From: an uncultured Clostridia bacterium
Lineage (GTDB): Bacteria; Bacillota; Clostridia; Christensenellales; Pumilibacteraceae
Assembly (NCBI GenBank): GCA_947598585.1
Contig: CANQFK010000006.1
Coordinates: 1-36,417 of the forward strand
Reading direction: 5' to 3'
Length of the DNA: 36,417 bases
Position 1 is the stretch's first letter. Every line of letters starts with the position of its first letter. Made by a program: the position numbers and the translations under genes. The notes below the pieces were generated by a model. That model ran no database searches. It saw nothing but the letters and a program-made list of their open reading frames with translations, and had not been told where the DNA came from. Positions 1 to 6,865 of the stretch are shown here, piece by piece.

Positions 1-1
1 C

Positions 2-67
2 GACAAAATCGATCGGGACGGCTATCTCGCGTTTTGGACTGAATGGCACAGAAGAAGAAATCAATAA
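2..67 (+). CDS. C-terminal end of an unidentified protein (partial)
   Basis: An open frame enters from the left edge and encodes about 21 residues, starting Asp-Lys-Ile-Asp-Arg-Asp-Gly and ending in a basic Arg-rich tail before a TAA at 65-67. The next gene starts 24 bases later on the same strand, as expected for operon neighbours. The fragment is too short to name, and a chance open frame is possible. Confidence 0.35.
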   Translation, partial: DKIDRDGYLAFWTEWHRRRNQ

Positions 68-91
68 ATTTCAATTTTATAAGGAGATTAA

Positions 92-289
92 ATGAAAAAA
101 TTACTTTATCTAATGGGTAGTATTGAAACAACTATCGGAATTTTACTTATCTGTGTCGTTGCATTCATTTACGATTTGGGTAAATATTACTCGATATCGA
201 TCCCACTTGCAACTGTTCTTGCAATTGTTCTGATTGTTACAGGTATAGTACAAATTATTTTTGCATTTACGAAGAACCAAAAAGAATAA
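92..289 (+). CDS. Small two-helix membrane protein, unknown function
   Basis: This 65-aa protein consists almost entirely of two hydrophobic segments, roughly residues 5-27 and 35-60, with a Lys/Asn/Gln/Glu tail, so it should sit in the cytoplasmic membrane as a hairpin. An AAGGAG ribosome binding site at 81-86 lies five bases before the ATG and fixes the start. It follows the end of another open frame by 24 bases and is closed by a hairpin terminator at 339-385. I do not recognise a family. It resembles in size the 56-aa membrane protein encoded just downstream, but I see no clear sequence match between them. Confidence 0.75.
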   Translation: MKKLLYLMGSIETTIGILLICVVAFIYDLGKYYSISIPLATVLAIVLIVTGIVQIIFAFTKNQKE

Positions 290-338
290 ATTCTAAATTA
301 GTCGCAGACGGGCATCTATATCATAAGTTTACTATGAC

Positions 339-385
339 CCGAACCAAATACTCATAACGAGTGAGTGGTTCGGATCTTCTTTTTA
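339..385 (+). terminator. Rho-independent terminator after the 65-aa gene
   Basis: CCGAACCA (339-346) pairs with TGGTTCGG (366-373). Inside it CTCA (351-354) pairs with TGAG (362-365). The stem is followed by a T-rich tract, ATCTTCTTTTTA. It separates the first small gene from the promoter at 404. Confidence 0.7.
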
Positions 386-403
386 TCTGTGAGTGCCTGC
401 CAC

Positions 404-432
404 TTGCGTATATCCTGTTTTTATGGTATAAT
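404..432 (+). promoter_or_regulatory. Sigma-A promoter for the 56-aa gene
   Basis: TTGCGT at 404-409, a 17-base spacer, then a perfect TATAAT at 427-432 preceded by TGG, an extended -10. It lies 36 bases before the ATG at 468 and shows that the short gene there has its own promoter. Confidence 0.75.
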
Positions 433-467
433 TGCAGTTATACGAGCGGAATTAAGGAGAACAAAAA

Positions 468-638
468 ATGAAGAAAGCGATTTTAATTATAAACATAATA
501 TTTATTGTCCTGACGCTTATCGGCGCAGTGCTTGTCATTTGCCTCGACTTAAATGCGGGCTATGCGGTTATTCCCGCCGTATTTGCGCTTATAAGCAATC
601 TGTTTTACAGAAACGAAGATAAGTCGCATAAACAGTAG
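468..638 (+). CDS. 56-aa two-helix membrane protein, unknown function
   Basis: A short gene: ATG at 468, AAGGAG at 454-459, stop TAG at 636-638. The product starts MKKAILIIN and has two hydrophobic stretches (about residues 4-26 and 31-46) with a polar tail ending HKQ. The N-terminal Met-Lys-Lys plus hydrophobic run could be read as a signal anchor. A longer overlapping frame at 365-622 has no ribosome binding site and begins upstream of the promoter, so this shorter frame is the real one. It may be co-transcribed with the membrane protein at 682. No family recognised. Confidence 0.75.
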   Translation: MKKAILIINIIFIVLTLIGAVLVICLDLNAGYAVIPAVFALISNLFYRNEDKSHKQ

Positions 639-681
639 TTAAGAAAAAACTTTATATGTTTACACACGAATTTTTCAAAAA

Positions 682-1053
682 ATGGAACGCGACTACATGA
701 AATATTTAAAACTTATTTTAGCCGGGCTTTTGGTGATAATAACCTCATGTCAATATGTCATTTACGGATTTCTTGACATTATGATCTATTGGCTATTATA
801 CAGCATTTTGTATTTTGCGATCGGTCTGTATCAAAAATTTCATGAGTCGTCTGTGCGATCGCAGATTTTTACGCTGACCTATATCTTCATTCCTTTGGCG
901 GCTTTGATCCTATACTCTATTCGCGAGGGTCTGTCGCGATTAACTCTGACGTTTTATATCCTCTTTATGGCGGTGCTTGCGCTTGCTTTGATATGGGAGA
1001 TCTTTTCTTTGTGCCTGATAATCAAAGAAAAACGCGACGAAAAAAGGAAATAA
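682..1053 (+). CDS. Four-helix membrane protein, unknown function
   Basis: This 123-aa protein has about four predicted membrane helices (near residues 8-26, 32-50, 63-80 and 88-112) and ends in a strongly basic and acidic tail, KEKRDEKRK, probably cytoplasmic. The start is uncertain. The ATG at 682 has no clear ribosome binding site; the ATG at 697 (MKYLKLIL) looks more natural for a membrane protein but has only a weak GGAACG in front. It lies 43 bases after the 56-aa gene with no terminator in between, so the two probably share the promoter at 404. No family recognised. Confidence 0.7.
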   Translation: MERDYMKYLKLILAGLLVIITSCQYVIYGFLDIMIYWLLYSILYFAIGLYQKFHESSVRSQIFTLTYIFIPLAALILYSIREGLSRLTLTFYILFMAVLALALIWEIFSLCLIIKEKRDEKRK

Positions 1054-1155
1054 GAACTCACATTCGGCGAAAAAATTTTATTTTTATCTCGAAAGTACGC
1101 GCCGCCGCTTATTCGAAAGATAACTTTACAATAAGCCCATTATGAGGGGAACAAT

Positions 1156-1944
1156 TCAGTCTTTTATGTTCGGAACGCCCTTGTACGGAGTGACGGTCTT
1201 TTTGCCGAACAGAGTTATCGCGCTCCTCGGGCAAAGGTTTACGCACCTATAACAAAAAACACAACCGCCTTGCCCCTGCGCCTTGCCTTTAACGAGGGCG
1301 AGGTTTTCGACGGGGCAACTTTTGACGCACAACCCGCAACCGACGCACAAACTCTCATCGACCTTGATGAGCGAGCGCTTTTCGCTTTCGCTCTTTCGCC
1401 ACCATTTGCGCTGGCAATAGTAGCCGACTGCGTGCGATACGGGATTGAAACCGCGGCGCGATCTCCTGTTTTCGATGATCTTTTGCGAAAATTCGTCCAT
1501 TTTTCTTATCGCTCTGTCCAGAGTTTTTTCGAGTTCCGCCTCGTTACGGATCCTGAAAACGGAACTGTCCGCAAGGTTATTGGGCATATTGAACTGTTCG
1601 GCGTATGCCACGTCCGCGCCGTTTTTGATGAGCGTCCTGCCTATGCTCGCCGCTCCGTCGCCCGAAAAAAAGTATTGCGTTTCGGCTATTGCGACAGTCT
1701 TGTTTTTCCAGGCTTTTCGGTACTTGTATACGAAATTCCGCATCGGAATGGGCGGCGCCGAGGCGTAAATAGGAAAGGCTATCAAGATGAGATCGGCCTC
1801 CGAAATATCTGCGAGAAAATCTTTTCCGCTCATTATGTCGTGATCCTTGACTTCGTAAACGCAGGTCAACTTGTTCAAAAGGTATTTGGTAACGAATTTC
1901 GTATTGCCCGTTCCCGAAAAATAAAATGCGCGCAGCTTTTTCAT
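1156..1944 (-). CDS. EFR1-type protein: flavodoxin domain plus 2[4Fe-4S] ferredoxin domain
   Basis: This 262-aa protein joins two redox modules. The N-terminus has the flavodoxin phosphate-binding loop FSGTGNT at residues 9-15 and an IAFPIY segment near residue 55. The C-terminus carries two [4Fe-4S] motifs: Cys200, 203, 206 and 210, then Cys228, 231, 234 and 238, the second as CxxCxxCxxxC. This arrangement matches the EFR1 family of ferredoxin-flavodoxin fusions of anaerobes, which carry low-potential electrons in the cytoplasm; the physiological partner is unknown. AGGAG precedes the ATG at 1944. It is transcribed alone on the - strand, downstream of the DtxR-like regulator and its terminator. 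A role in iron-dependent redox balance under that regulator would be speculation. Confidence 0.88.
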   Translation of the reverse strand: MKKLRAFYFSGTGNTKFVTKYLLNKLTCVYEVKDHDIMSGKDFLADISEADLILIAFPIYASAPPIPMRNFVYKYRKAWKNKTVAIAETQYFFSGDGAASIGRTLIKNGADVAYAEQFNMPNNLADSSVFRIRNEAELEKTLDRAIRKMDEFSQKIIENRRSRRGFNPVSHAVGYYCQRKWWRKSESEKRSLIKVDESLCVGCGLCVKSCPVENLALVKGKAQGQGGCVFCYRCVNLCPRSAITLFGKKTVTPYKGVPNIKD

Positions 1945-2054
1945 ATCGCCTTCTCCTACTCCATAATAGATATGCGCATAAGCGCAACTGTGTTATTTAT
2001 TTTTTCTTAAAACAAGGCTTTTTATTTTACGACGCTTTCCTCTAAGAAAAGGAC

Positions 2055-2087
2055 AAAGAAAAACGGACTGAATTTCTTCGGTCCGTT
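2055..2087 (-). terminator. Terminator after the DtxR-like gene
   Basis: Read on the - strand, AACGGAC (2087-2081) pairs with GTCCGTT (2068-2062). An inner GAA/TTC pairing follows, and the stem is trailed by TTTCTTTG. It lies just downstream of the regulator's stop codon. Confidence 0.65.
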
Positions 2088-2105
2088 CGAACTTTATTCT
2101 TTTCG

Positions 2106-2483
2106 TCAATCTTTATATGCGTCCTTATCGGCGAACTTCTTTAAAATGGCAAAGAGTTCGGGAGTTATGACGTGTTCTATGCGGCAGGCGTTGTCCTCGG
2201 CAAGCGCCTTGTCCGCCCCCACCTTTACGAGCAACTGAGTTATCACGCGGTGACGATCGTAGATATCCGTCGCCTTGGCAAAGCCCGTTTCCGTAAGTTC
2301 GATGAGCCCCGTTTTGTCTATCGTTATGTAGCCCTTGCTATGCAGAAGATTTACCGCGCGCGATACGCTCGACTTTGCATAGCCGAGATCGTTGGCTATA
2401 TCTATCGCGTGGACATTCGCGTTGCGTTTTTTCAGCACCAAAATTGTTTCAAGATACATTTCTTCCGATTCGCGGATCTTCAT
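2106..2483 (-). CDS. DtxR-family metal-dependent transcriptional repressor
   Basis: A 125-aa regulator with the DtxR layout: an N-terminal winged helix-turn-helix (residues 5-65, with the SSVSRAV recognition helix near 38-44) and a dimerisation/metal domain (70-125). It lacks the C-terminal SH3-like domain, as in short MntR proteins. The metal ligands look like the DtxR/IdeR (iron) set rather than the MntR (manganese) set: Met9 where MntR has Asp8, then His78, Cys100, Glu103 and His104 in the motif ACRIEH. The family represses metal uptake genes or activates efflux when its metal is bound. AAGGAGG lies 12 bases before the ATG and GGGAG lies three before, so initiation spacing is slightly unusual. 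Its own promoter is at 2510-2538. Targets are not visible here; mntP at 28639 is far away. Confidence 0.9.
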   Translation of the reverse strand: MKIRESEEMYLETILVLKKRNANVHAIDIANDLGYAKSSVSRAVNLLHSKGYITIDKTGLIELTETGFAKATDIYDRHRVITQLLVKVGADKALAEDNACRIEHVITPELFAILKKFADKDAYKD

Positions 2484-2509
2484 GGACTCCCAAGACCTCC
2501 TTTTACATT

Positions 2510-2538
2510 ATTTTACTATATTTTTTATCGTTTGTAAA
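2510..2538 (-). promoter_or_regulatory. Promoter of the DtxR-like gene
   Basis: On the - strand, TTTACA (2538-2533), a 17-base spacer and TAAAAT (2515-2510). It lies back to back with the promoter at 2608, so this intergenic region is divergent and could hold an operator of the regulator. I see no clear DtxR-type box. Confidence 0.6.
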
Positions 2539-2607
2539 GTGCAATTTGAAATTTTCTCGATAATTTCATATCAAAACGCGCTTTCGGACAAAAATTTGCC
2601 CCGCATA

Positions 2608-2636
2608 TTGACATTAGCGGCGGTATGTGATATAAT
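2608..2636 (+). promoter_or_regulatory. Consensus sigma-A promoter of the zinc-ribbon gene
   Basis: A perfect TTGACA (2608-2613), a 17-base spacer and a perfect TATAAT (2631-2636) with an upstream TG giving an extended -10. This is one of the strongest-looking promoters in the window, driving a single 107-aa gene. Confidence 0.85.
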
Positions 2637-2669
2637 TTACGGTAATGAAAATTACTCGGAGGTAAAATC

Positions 2670-2993
2670 ATGTATTGTCGTAATTGCGGACAAGAAATAG
2701 ATGACAAAGCGGATTTTTGCGTTCATTGCGGCGTAAGAGTAAATAAAGGATCTTCCCCGATAAAAGAACACAATCTTATGGCTTTGATAGGGTTTGTGGC
2801 GGCGTTTTTCTTTCCCATCGCAGGTCTTATATGCTCGATATTGGCGTACAAAGGCAGTTCGGAATATCGCAACGGTTACAAGAACTTTGCCATTGCGGGG
2901 ATTGCGATAAGTTCCGGCGCATTGATATTTATCGTGGTCCTGGTAGTGCTGTTTTTCACAGGCATATTATTATCGCCGCATTTTATGGTTTAA
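2670..2993 (+). CDS. Zinc-ribbon membrane protein with DUF4190-like helices
   Basis: A 107-aa protein. The N-terminal zinc ribbon uses Cys3, Cys6, Cys17 and Cys20 (MYCRNCG...FCVHCG). It is followed by a short linker and two hydrophobic segments (about residues 36-60 and 73-100) typical of DUF4190-like proteins. The ribbon should face the cytoplasm. The function of such proteins is not known; they are common in Clostridia. A GGAGG ribosome binding site precedes the ATG, a consensus promoter lies at 2608 and a strong terminator at 3021, so it is monocistronic. The same ribbon (MYCKNCGQQIDD) recurs in the protein at 30757-31179, and the membrane part resembles the protein at 31191-31472. Those two neighbours together look like a split version of this one. 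Confidence 0.85.
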   Translation: MYCRNCGQEIDDKADFCVHCGVRVNKGSSPIKEHNLMALIGFVAAFFFPIAGLICSILAYKGSSEYRNGYKNFAIAGIAISSGALIFIVVLVVLFFTGILLSPHFMV

Positions 2994-3020
2994 ATATTTC
3001 TCGCTTATACGTTTATAACA

Positions 3021-3057
3021 AAACTCTCGGAAAACCTATCCGAGAGTTTTTATTTTT
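3021..3057. terminator. Strong terminator between converging genes
   Basis: AAACTCTCGGA (3021-3031) pairs perfectly over 11 bases with TCCGAGAGTTT (3039-3049). A T-rich run follows on the + strand. On the - strand the stem also ends in TTTTG, so it can serve both the zinc-ribbon gene and the metK operon converging on it. Confidence 0.85.
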
Positions 3058-3078
3058 CCTTATTATGAGGCTACCGTA

Positions 3079-4851
3079 TTATTCGAGGACGGCTTTTATT
3101 CTTCTGACTCCTGCGCCCGACGACTGCTCCTTGATGATACGGAATTTGCCGAGTTCGCCCGTTCGACGAGCGTGCGGTCCGCCGCATATCTCTTTGGAAT
3201 ATGTGCCCATGGTATACACCTTTACCCTTTCGCCGTACTTGGAAGCGAACAATCCGATCGCGCCGCTCGCTTTCGCCTCTTCCACCGTCATTTCTTCGCA
3301 GGTAATGGGAACGTCTGCCGCTATCGCCTCGTTTACGAGTTGCTCCACCTTTGCGATCTCCTCGGGAGTGAGCGCGCGATGAAATGTAAAGTCGAATCTG
3401 AGCCTTTCTTCCGTTATGTTGCTGCCCTTTTGGTTGGCGTCGGGATCGTTGAGCACACGCTTTAAAGCGGTGTGCAACAGGTGCGTGGCGGTGTGAAGTT
3501 TGGTTATCGTTTCGGTATGGTCGGCAAGTCCGCCCTTGAACTTCTGTTCCGCGCCCGCATGGCTCTTTTGTTGATGCTCTTTGTATGCGTTTTCGAATCC
3601 GTCGGTATCCACTTTCAAATTATGTTCGCGGGCAAGTTCGACCGTCATTTCCACGGGGAAGCCGTAAGTTTCGTAAAGTCTGAACGCGGCCTTTCCGCTT
3701 ATCGTGTCGCCCTTTTGATAGGACGCAAGTTTTTCAAACTCCTTTATGCCCGCCGAAAGCGTCTTTTCGAAGCGTTCCTCTTCCGCGTCGATCTCGCCGA
3801 TTATTTTGTCCCTGCCCTCGCCGAGTTCGGGATAAACATCTTTATATATGTCGATCACGGTCAGAGCGATCTTGCTGAGGTCGCCCTTACATAGCCCGAG
3901 TTGTTTTCCGAAGCGTATGGCGCGTCGCAAGAGTCTGCGCAAGATATAGCCTTGATCCACGTTCGAGCAGGTAACGCCCCGCTCGTCGCCTATGATGAAA
4001 ACCGAAGTCCTGATATGGTCGGCTACGATACGCTCGGCTTTTATGTCGCTTTGCGTGGAAAGCGAGCGCACTTTTTGCAATATGGGTACGAAAATATCCG
4101 TTTCATACACGCTCTTTTTGCCCTGCAAAATGCAAAGAGTTCGTTCGAGCCCCATGCCCGTATCGACGTTTTTTTGTTTGAGCGGCTCGAATTTTCCGTC
4201 CGCCGTCTTGTTGTATTGCATGAACACGTCGTTCCAGATCTCAAGATATTTTCCGCAGTCGCAATCGGGTCCGTAGCCCTCGTGGCAGTCCGCAACGTCC
4301 GAAATATAGAACATTTCGGTGTCGGGTCCGCACGGTCCCGTTATGCCGGCAGGTCCCCACCAATTGTTGGACTTGGGAAGATAAAAGATATGTTCCTTTT
4401 TTATGCCGCATTCCTGCCAAAGCATTGCGCTTTCCTCGTCGCGCGGGCAATCGTCGTCGCCCGCAAACACGGTAACGGCAAGGCGATCGGGATCGATCCC
4501 GAGATATTTTTCGCTCGTAAGAAATTCGTAACTCCACTTTATCTGCTCTTTTTTGAAGTAGTCGCCGAGCGACCAATTGCCGAGCATTTCAAAGAAAGTA
4601 CAGTGACTTGCGTCGCCCACTTCGTCGATATCTCCCGTGCGCACGCACTTCTGAACGTCGGCAAGTCTTGTTCCGCCCGGATGCTTTGCGCCGAGCAGAT
4701 ACGGCACAAGGGGGTGCATTCCCGCGGTGGTGAATAGCACCGTAGGATCGTTTTCGGGAATGAGCGAAGCCGAACTTATTATCGTATGACCTTTTTCGGC
4801 GTAAAATTCGGTCCACATTTTTCTCAACGTATAGCTGTCTATGTTTTTCAT
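3079..4851 (-). CDS. Short alanyl-tRNA synthetase homologue without the C-Ala domain
   Basis: This 590-aa class II synthetase matches AlaRS through the catalytic and editing regions. FFEMLGNWSLGDYF (residues 86-99) and TGPCGP (171-176) are typical of the AlaRS core, and DTGMGLERT (230-238) is motif 3. The editing site has HxxxH at His453 and His457 and the downstream Cys-His pair Cys556/His560, but as CGGPH instead of the usual CGGTH. Standard bacterial AlaRS is about 870 residues; this protein ends right after the editing domain, so the oligomerisation and C-Ala (DHHA1) parts are missing. The stop is a natural end followed by a strong terminator, not an obvious frameshift. It starts ten bases after glnS, with AGAGG before the ATG. 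It may be the cell's only AlaRS or a second, related copy; the window cannot tell, so I give no symbol. Confidence 0.88.
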   Translation of the reverse strand: MKNIDSYTLRKMWTEFYAEKGHTIISSASLIPENDPTVLFTTAGMHPLVPYLLGAKHPGGTRLADVQKCVRTGDIDEVGDASHCTFFEMLGNWSLGDYFKKEQIKWSYEFLTSEKYLGIDPDRLAVTVFAGDDDCPRDEESAMLWQECGIKKEHIFYLPKSNNWWGPAGITGPCGPDTEMFYISDVADCHEGYGPDCDCGKYLEIWNDVFMQYNKTADGKFEPLKQKNVDTGMGLERTLCILQGKKSVYETDIFVPILQKVRSLSTQSDIKAERIVADHIRTSVFIIGDERGVTCSNVDQGYILRRLLRRAIRFGKQLGLCKGDLSKIALTVIDIYKDVYPELGEGRDKIIGEIDAEEERFEKTLSAGIKEFEKLASYQKGDTISGKAAFRLYETYGFPVEMTVELAREHNLKVDTDGFENAYKEHQQKSHAGAEQKFKGGLADHTETITKLHTATHLLHTALKRVLNDPDANQKGSNITEERLRFDFTFHRALTPEEIAKVEQLVNEAIAADVPITCEEMTVEEAKASGAIGLFASKYGERVKVYTMGTYSKEICGGPHARRTGELGKFRIIKEQSSGAGVRRIKAVLE

Positions 4852-4861
4852 AATTTCCTCT

Positions 4862-6481
4862 CTATTTTTTGTAACTGTCCTTTAAGGACACGACAAGATT
4901 GAATACGGGCTTTTCGCTCTTGCTGTCGCGGCAGAAGTAGCCTTGACGCAAAAATTGATAAGACTTCCCCTTTGGCGCGGAAGCGAGATAGCGTTCCGCT
5001 TTGGCAGAGAGAACTTTGAGCGAATCGGGATTCATTCTTTCCGAAAAATCCACCTTTTCGTCCACATCGAGGAGCAGATAATCGTACATTCTCGCCTCGA
5101 CGTCTATGCAGTCCTTTGCGTTTACCCAATGTATGACGCCCTTGACTTTGATCCCGCTGTTGTCCTCGCCCGACTTGGTGCCCTCGATGATCTCCGCCTT
5201 GACGAGCGTGACCTTGTCGCCGTCCGTTTCGTAACCCACGGCTTTGATTATATAGGCGCCTTTGAGCCTTACCGTTCCGCCTAAGACGAGCCGCTTGAAC
5301 TTGGGAGGAGGCGTTATTTCGAAGTCCGAACGCTCGATATACAATTCGTTGCTTATCGTGATCTTCCTCGTTTCTCCGTCGCCCGCCGTCGGATTTATCT
5401 CGAAGTCCAACTCTTCGCTATAATTGTCGTCGCGATTGACTATAACGAGTCTGACGGGATCGAGCACCGCCATTGCGCGCTCCGCCGTAATATTGAGTTC
5501 ATCCCGGATACAACTTTCCAACAGTCCCGTTTCGACCTCGCTGTTGGCTTTGGATACGCCTATCTTCTCGCAAAAGTCTATAAGGCTGGACGGAGTGTAA
5601 CCTCTGCGGCGAAGTCCCGCTATCGTGGGCATTCTCGGATCGTCCCAACCGTCCACCGCGCCCGAATCGACAAGTTTTTTGAGATATCTTTTGCTCATTA
5701 TCGTGCGCTGTATGCTAAGACGGGCAAATTCATATTGATGAGGGGGATCTTTGAACTCGCATTCGCGCACTATCCAATCGTAAAGAGGTCGATGATCCTC
5801 GAATTCGAGCGTGCAAATGGAATGAGTTATGCCTTCCACCGCGTCCTCGATGGGGTGCGCGAAGTCGTACATGGGATATATGCACCACTTATTGCCCTGC
5901 CTGTGATGTTCCTCATGCAAGACCCTGTATATAACGGGATCGCGCATATTGATATTCGGGCTCGACATATCTATTTTGGCGCGAAGTATAAGCGCTCCGT
6001 CGGGCACAAGACCGTTCTTCATATCCTCGAACAGCTTCAAACTTTCCTCGATGGGTCGATCGCGGTTTTTGCTCTCCTTGCCCGGCTCGGTCAACGTTCC
6101 CCTGGTAAGTCTGACTTCTTCGGCGCTCATGTCGTCCACATACGCCTTGCCCTTTTTGATAAGCAAGACCGCGCATTCGTACATCTTGTCGAAATAGTCG
6201 GAGGCAAACAGTATTCTCGTCGTATCCGCGCCCAGCCACTTGACGTCGTCGATTATGGAGCGAACAAATTCGTCGTCCTCTTTCGCGGGGTTGGTGTCGT
6301 CAAAACGCAAATTGAATCTGCCGCCGAATTTGACGGCCGTGCCGTAATAGTTAAGACAAATGCTCTTGACGTGCCCGATATGAAGATATCCGTTGGGTTC
6401 GGGCGGAAAGCGCGTGACCACTTCCTTGCATCTGCCGCTTTTAAGATCGTCGCTTATTATGTCCTCTATGAAATTACTCAT
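4862..6481 (-). CDS. glnS: Glutaminyl-tRNA synthetase
   Basis: A 539-aa class I synthetase that attaches glutamine to tRNA-Gln in the cytoplasm. The HIGH motif is at residues 34-37 within PPEPNGYLHIGH, and the KMSKS-equivalent is MSKR at 262-265, as in E. coli GlnRS (MSKRKL). The length is close to that of the E. coli enzyme and there is a full anticodon-binding beta-barrel region after residue 340. GlnRS rather than GluRS is supported by the PPEPNG signature and overall layout. Most Bacillota make Gln-tRNA through GatCAB, but many Clostridia have acquired GlnRS. CGGAGG precedes the ATG; the preceding gene ends 12 bases upstream, so it is co-transcribed from the metK promoter. Confidence 0.95.
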   Translation of the reverse strand: MSNFIEDIISDDLKSGRCKEVVTRFPPEPNGYLHIGHVKSICLNYYGTAVKFGGRFNLRFDDTNPAKEDDEFVRSIIDDVKWLGADTTRILFASDYFDKMYECAVLLIKKGKAYVDDMSAEEVRLTRGTLTEPGKESKNRDRPIEESLKLFEDMKNGLVPDGALILRAKIDMSSPNINMRDPVIYRVLHEEHHRQGNKWCIYPMYDFAHPIEDAVEGITHSICTLEFEDHRPLYDWIVRECEFKDPPHQYEFARLSIQRTIMSKRYLKKLVDSGAVDGWDDPRMPTIAGLRRRGYTPSSLIDFCEKIGVSKANSEVETGLLESCIRDELNITAERAMAVLDPVRLVIVNRDDNYSEELDFEINPTAGDGETRKITISNELYIERSDFEITPPPKFKRLVLGGTVRLKGAYIIKAVGYETDGDKVTLVKAEIIEGTKSGEDNSGIKVKGVIHWVNAKDCIDVEARMYDYLLLDVDEKVDFSERMNPDSLKVLSAKAERYLASAPKGKSYQFLRQGYFCRDSKSEKPVFNLVVSLKDSYKK

Positions 6482-6493
6482 TTTTACCTCCGA

Positions 6494-6865
6494 TCAATGG
6501 CCGCATAAACTGCCCTTGAAAACAATTTTGTCACTTTGTATATACATGTATCCGTCACTCGCTTCTTCGAAGCCGAACGGAACGAAATAGTCGTTTTTTT
6601 CCACTCTGACCATTATGGGGAGCTCGAACAAATTGATAAGGTTGAGAGTGGAACGCGCAAGCAGATCGTAATACGGGAACGGCCTGTCCTTTACCGTAAG
6701 TTGTCTTATCTCGACGATAGTTTTGGCAAGTCCTATCACAGACGCGCCTATATATTCGCCGCCCTCGTCCATAATGAGCACTCTTTCGTCGGGCGAAAGA
6801 GCTACTCCCAATTTGTCCGTTATCGGTTTTGCGTCCTCGTATTTATATTCTTTTACCGTTACCAT
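6494..6865 (-). CDS. Unknown 123-aa protein, possibly a degenerate GNAT fold
   Basis: A soluble 123-aa protein whose ATG overlaps the recD2 stop as TAATG, so it is translationally coupled. The order of segments (ERVLIMDEGGEYIGASVIG, then a strand VEIRQLTV followed by RPFPYYDLLARSTLN) recalls the central strands and helix of GNAT acetyltransferases, and the FVPFGFEE near residue 93 recalls the GNAT C-terminal GF motif. The acetyl-CoA pyrophosphate loop (Q/RxxGxG/A) is absent: KDRPFPYYD stands at that place. So it is either a non-catalytic GNAT-like protein or an unrelated small protein. Its conserved place between recD2 and glnS, if found in relatives, would be the best clue. Confidence 0.75.
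   Translation of the reverse strand: MVTVKEYKYEDAKPITDKLGVALSPDERVLIMDEGGEYIGASVIGLAKTIVEIRQLTVKDRPFPYYDLLARSTLNLINLFELPIMVRVEKNDYFVPFGFEEASDGYMYIQSDKIVFKGSLCGH

Noticed and set aside
365-622. 85-aa open frame on the + strand
   Set aside because: It starts before the promoter, has no ribosome binding site, and is out of frame with the membrane-type gene at 468-638, which has all signals.
1270-2010. 246-aa open frame opposite the EFR1-type gene
   Set aside because: Antisense shadow: the - strand protein has complete flavodoxin and ferredoxin motifs, whereas this frame has none and no ribosome binding site.
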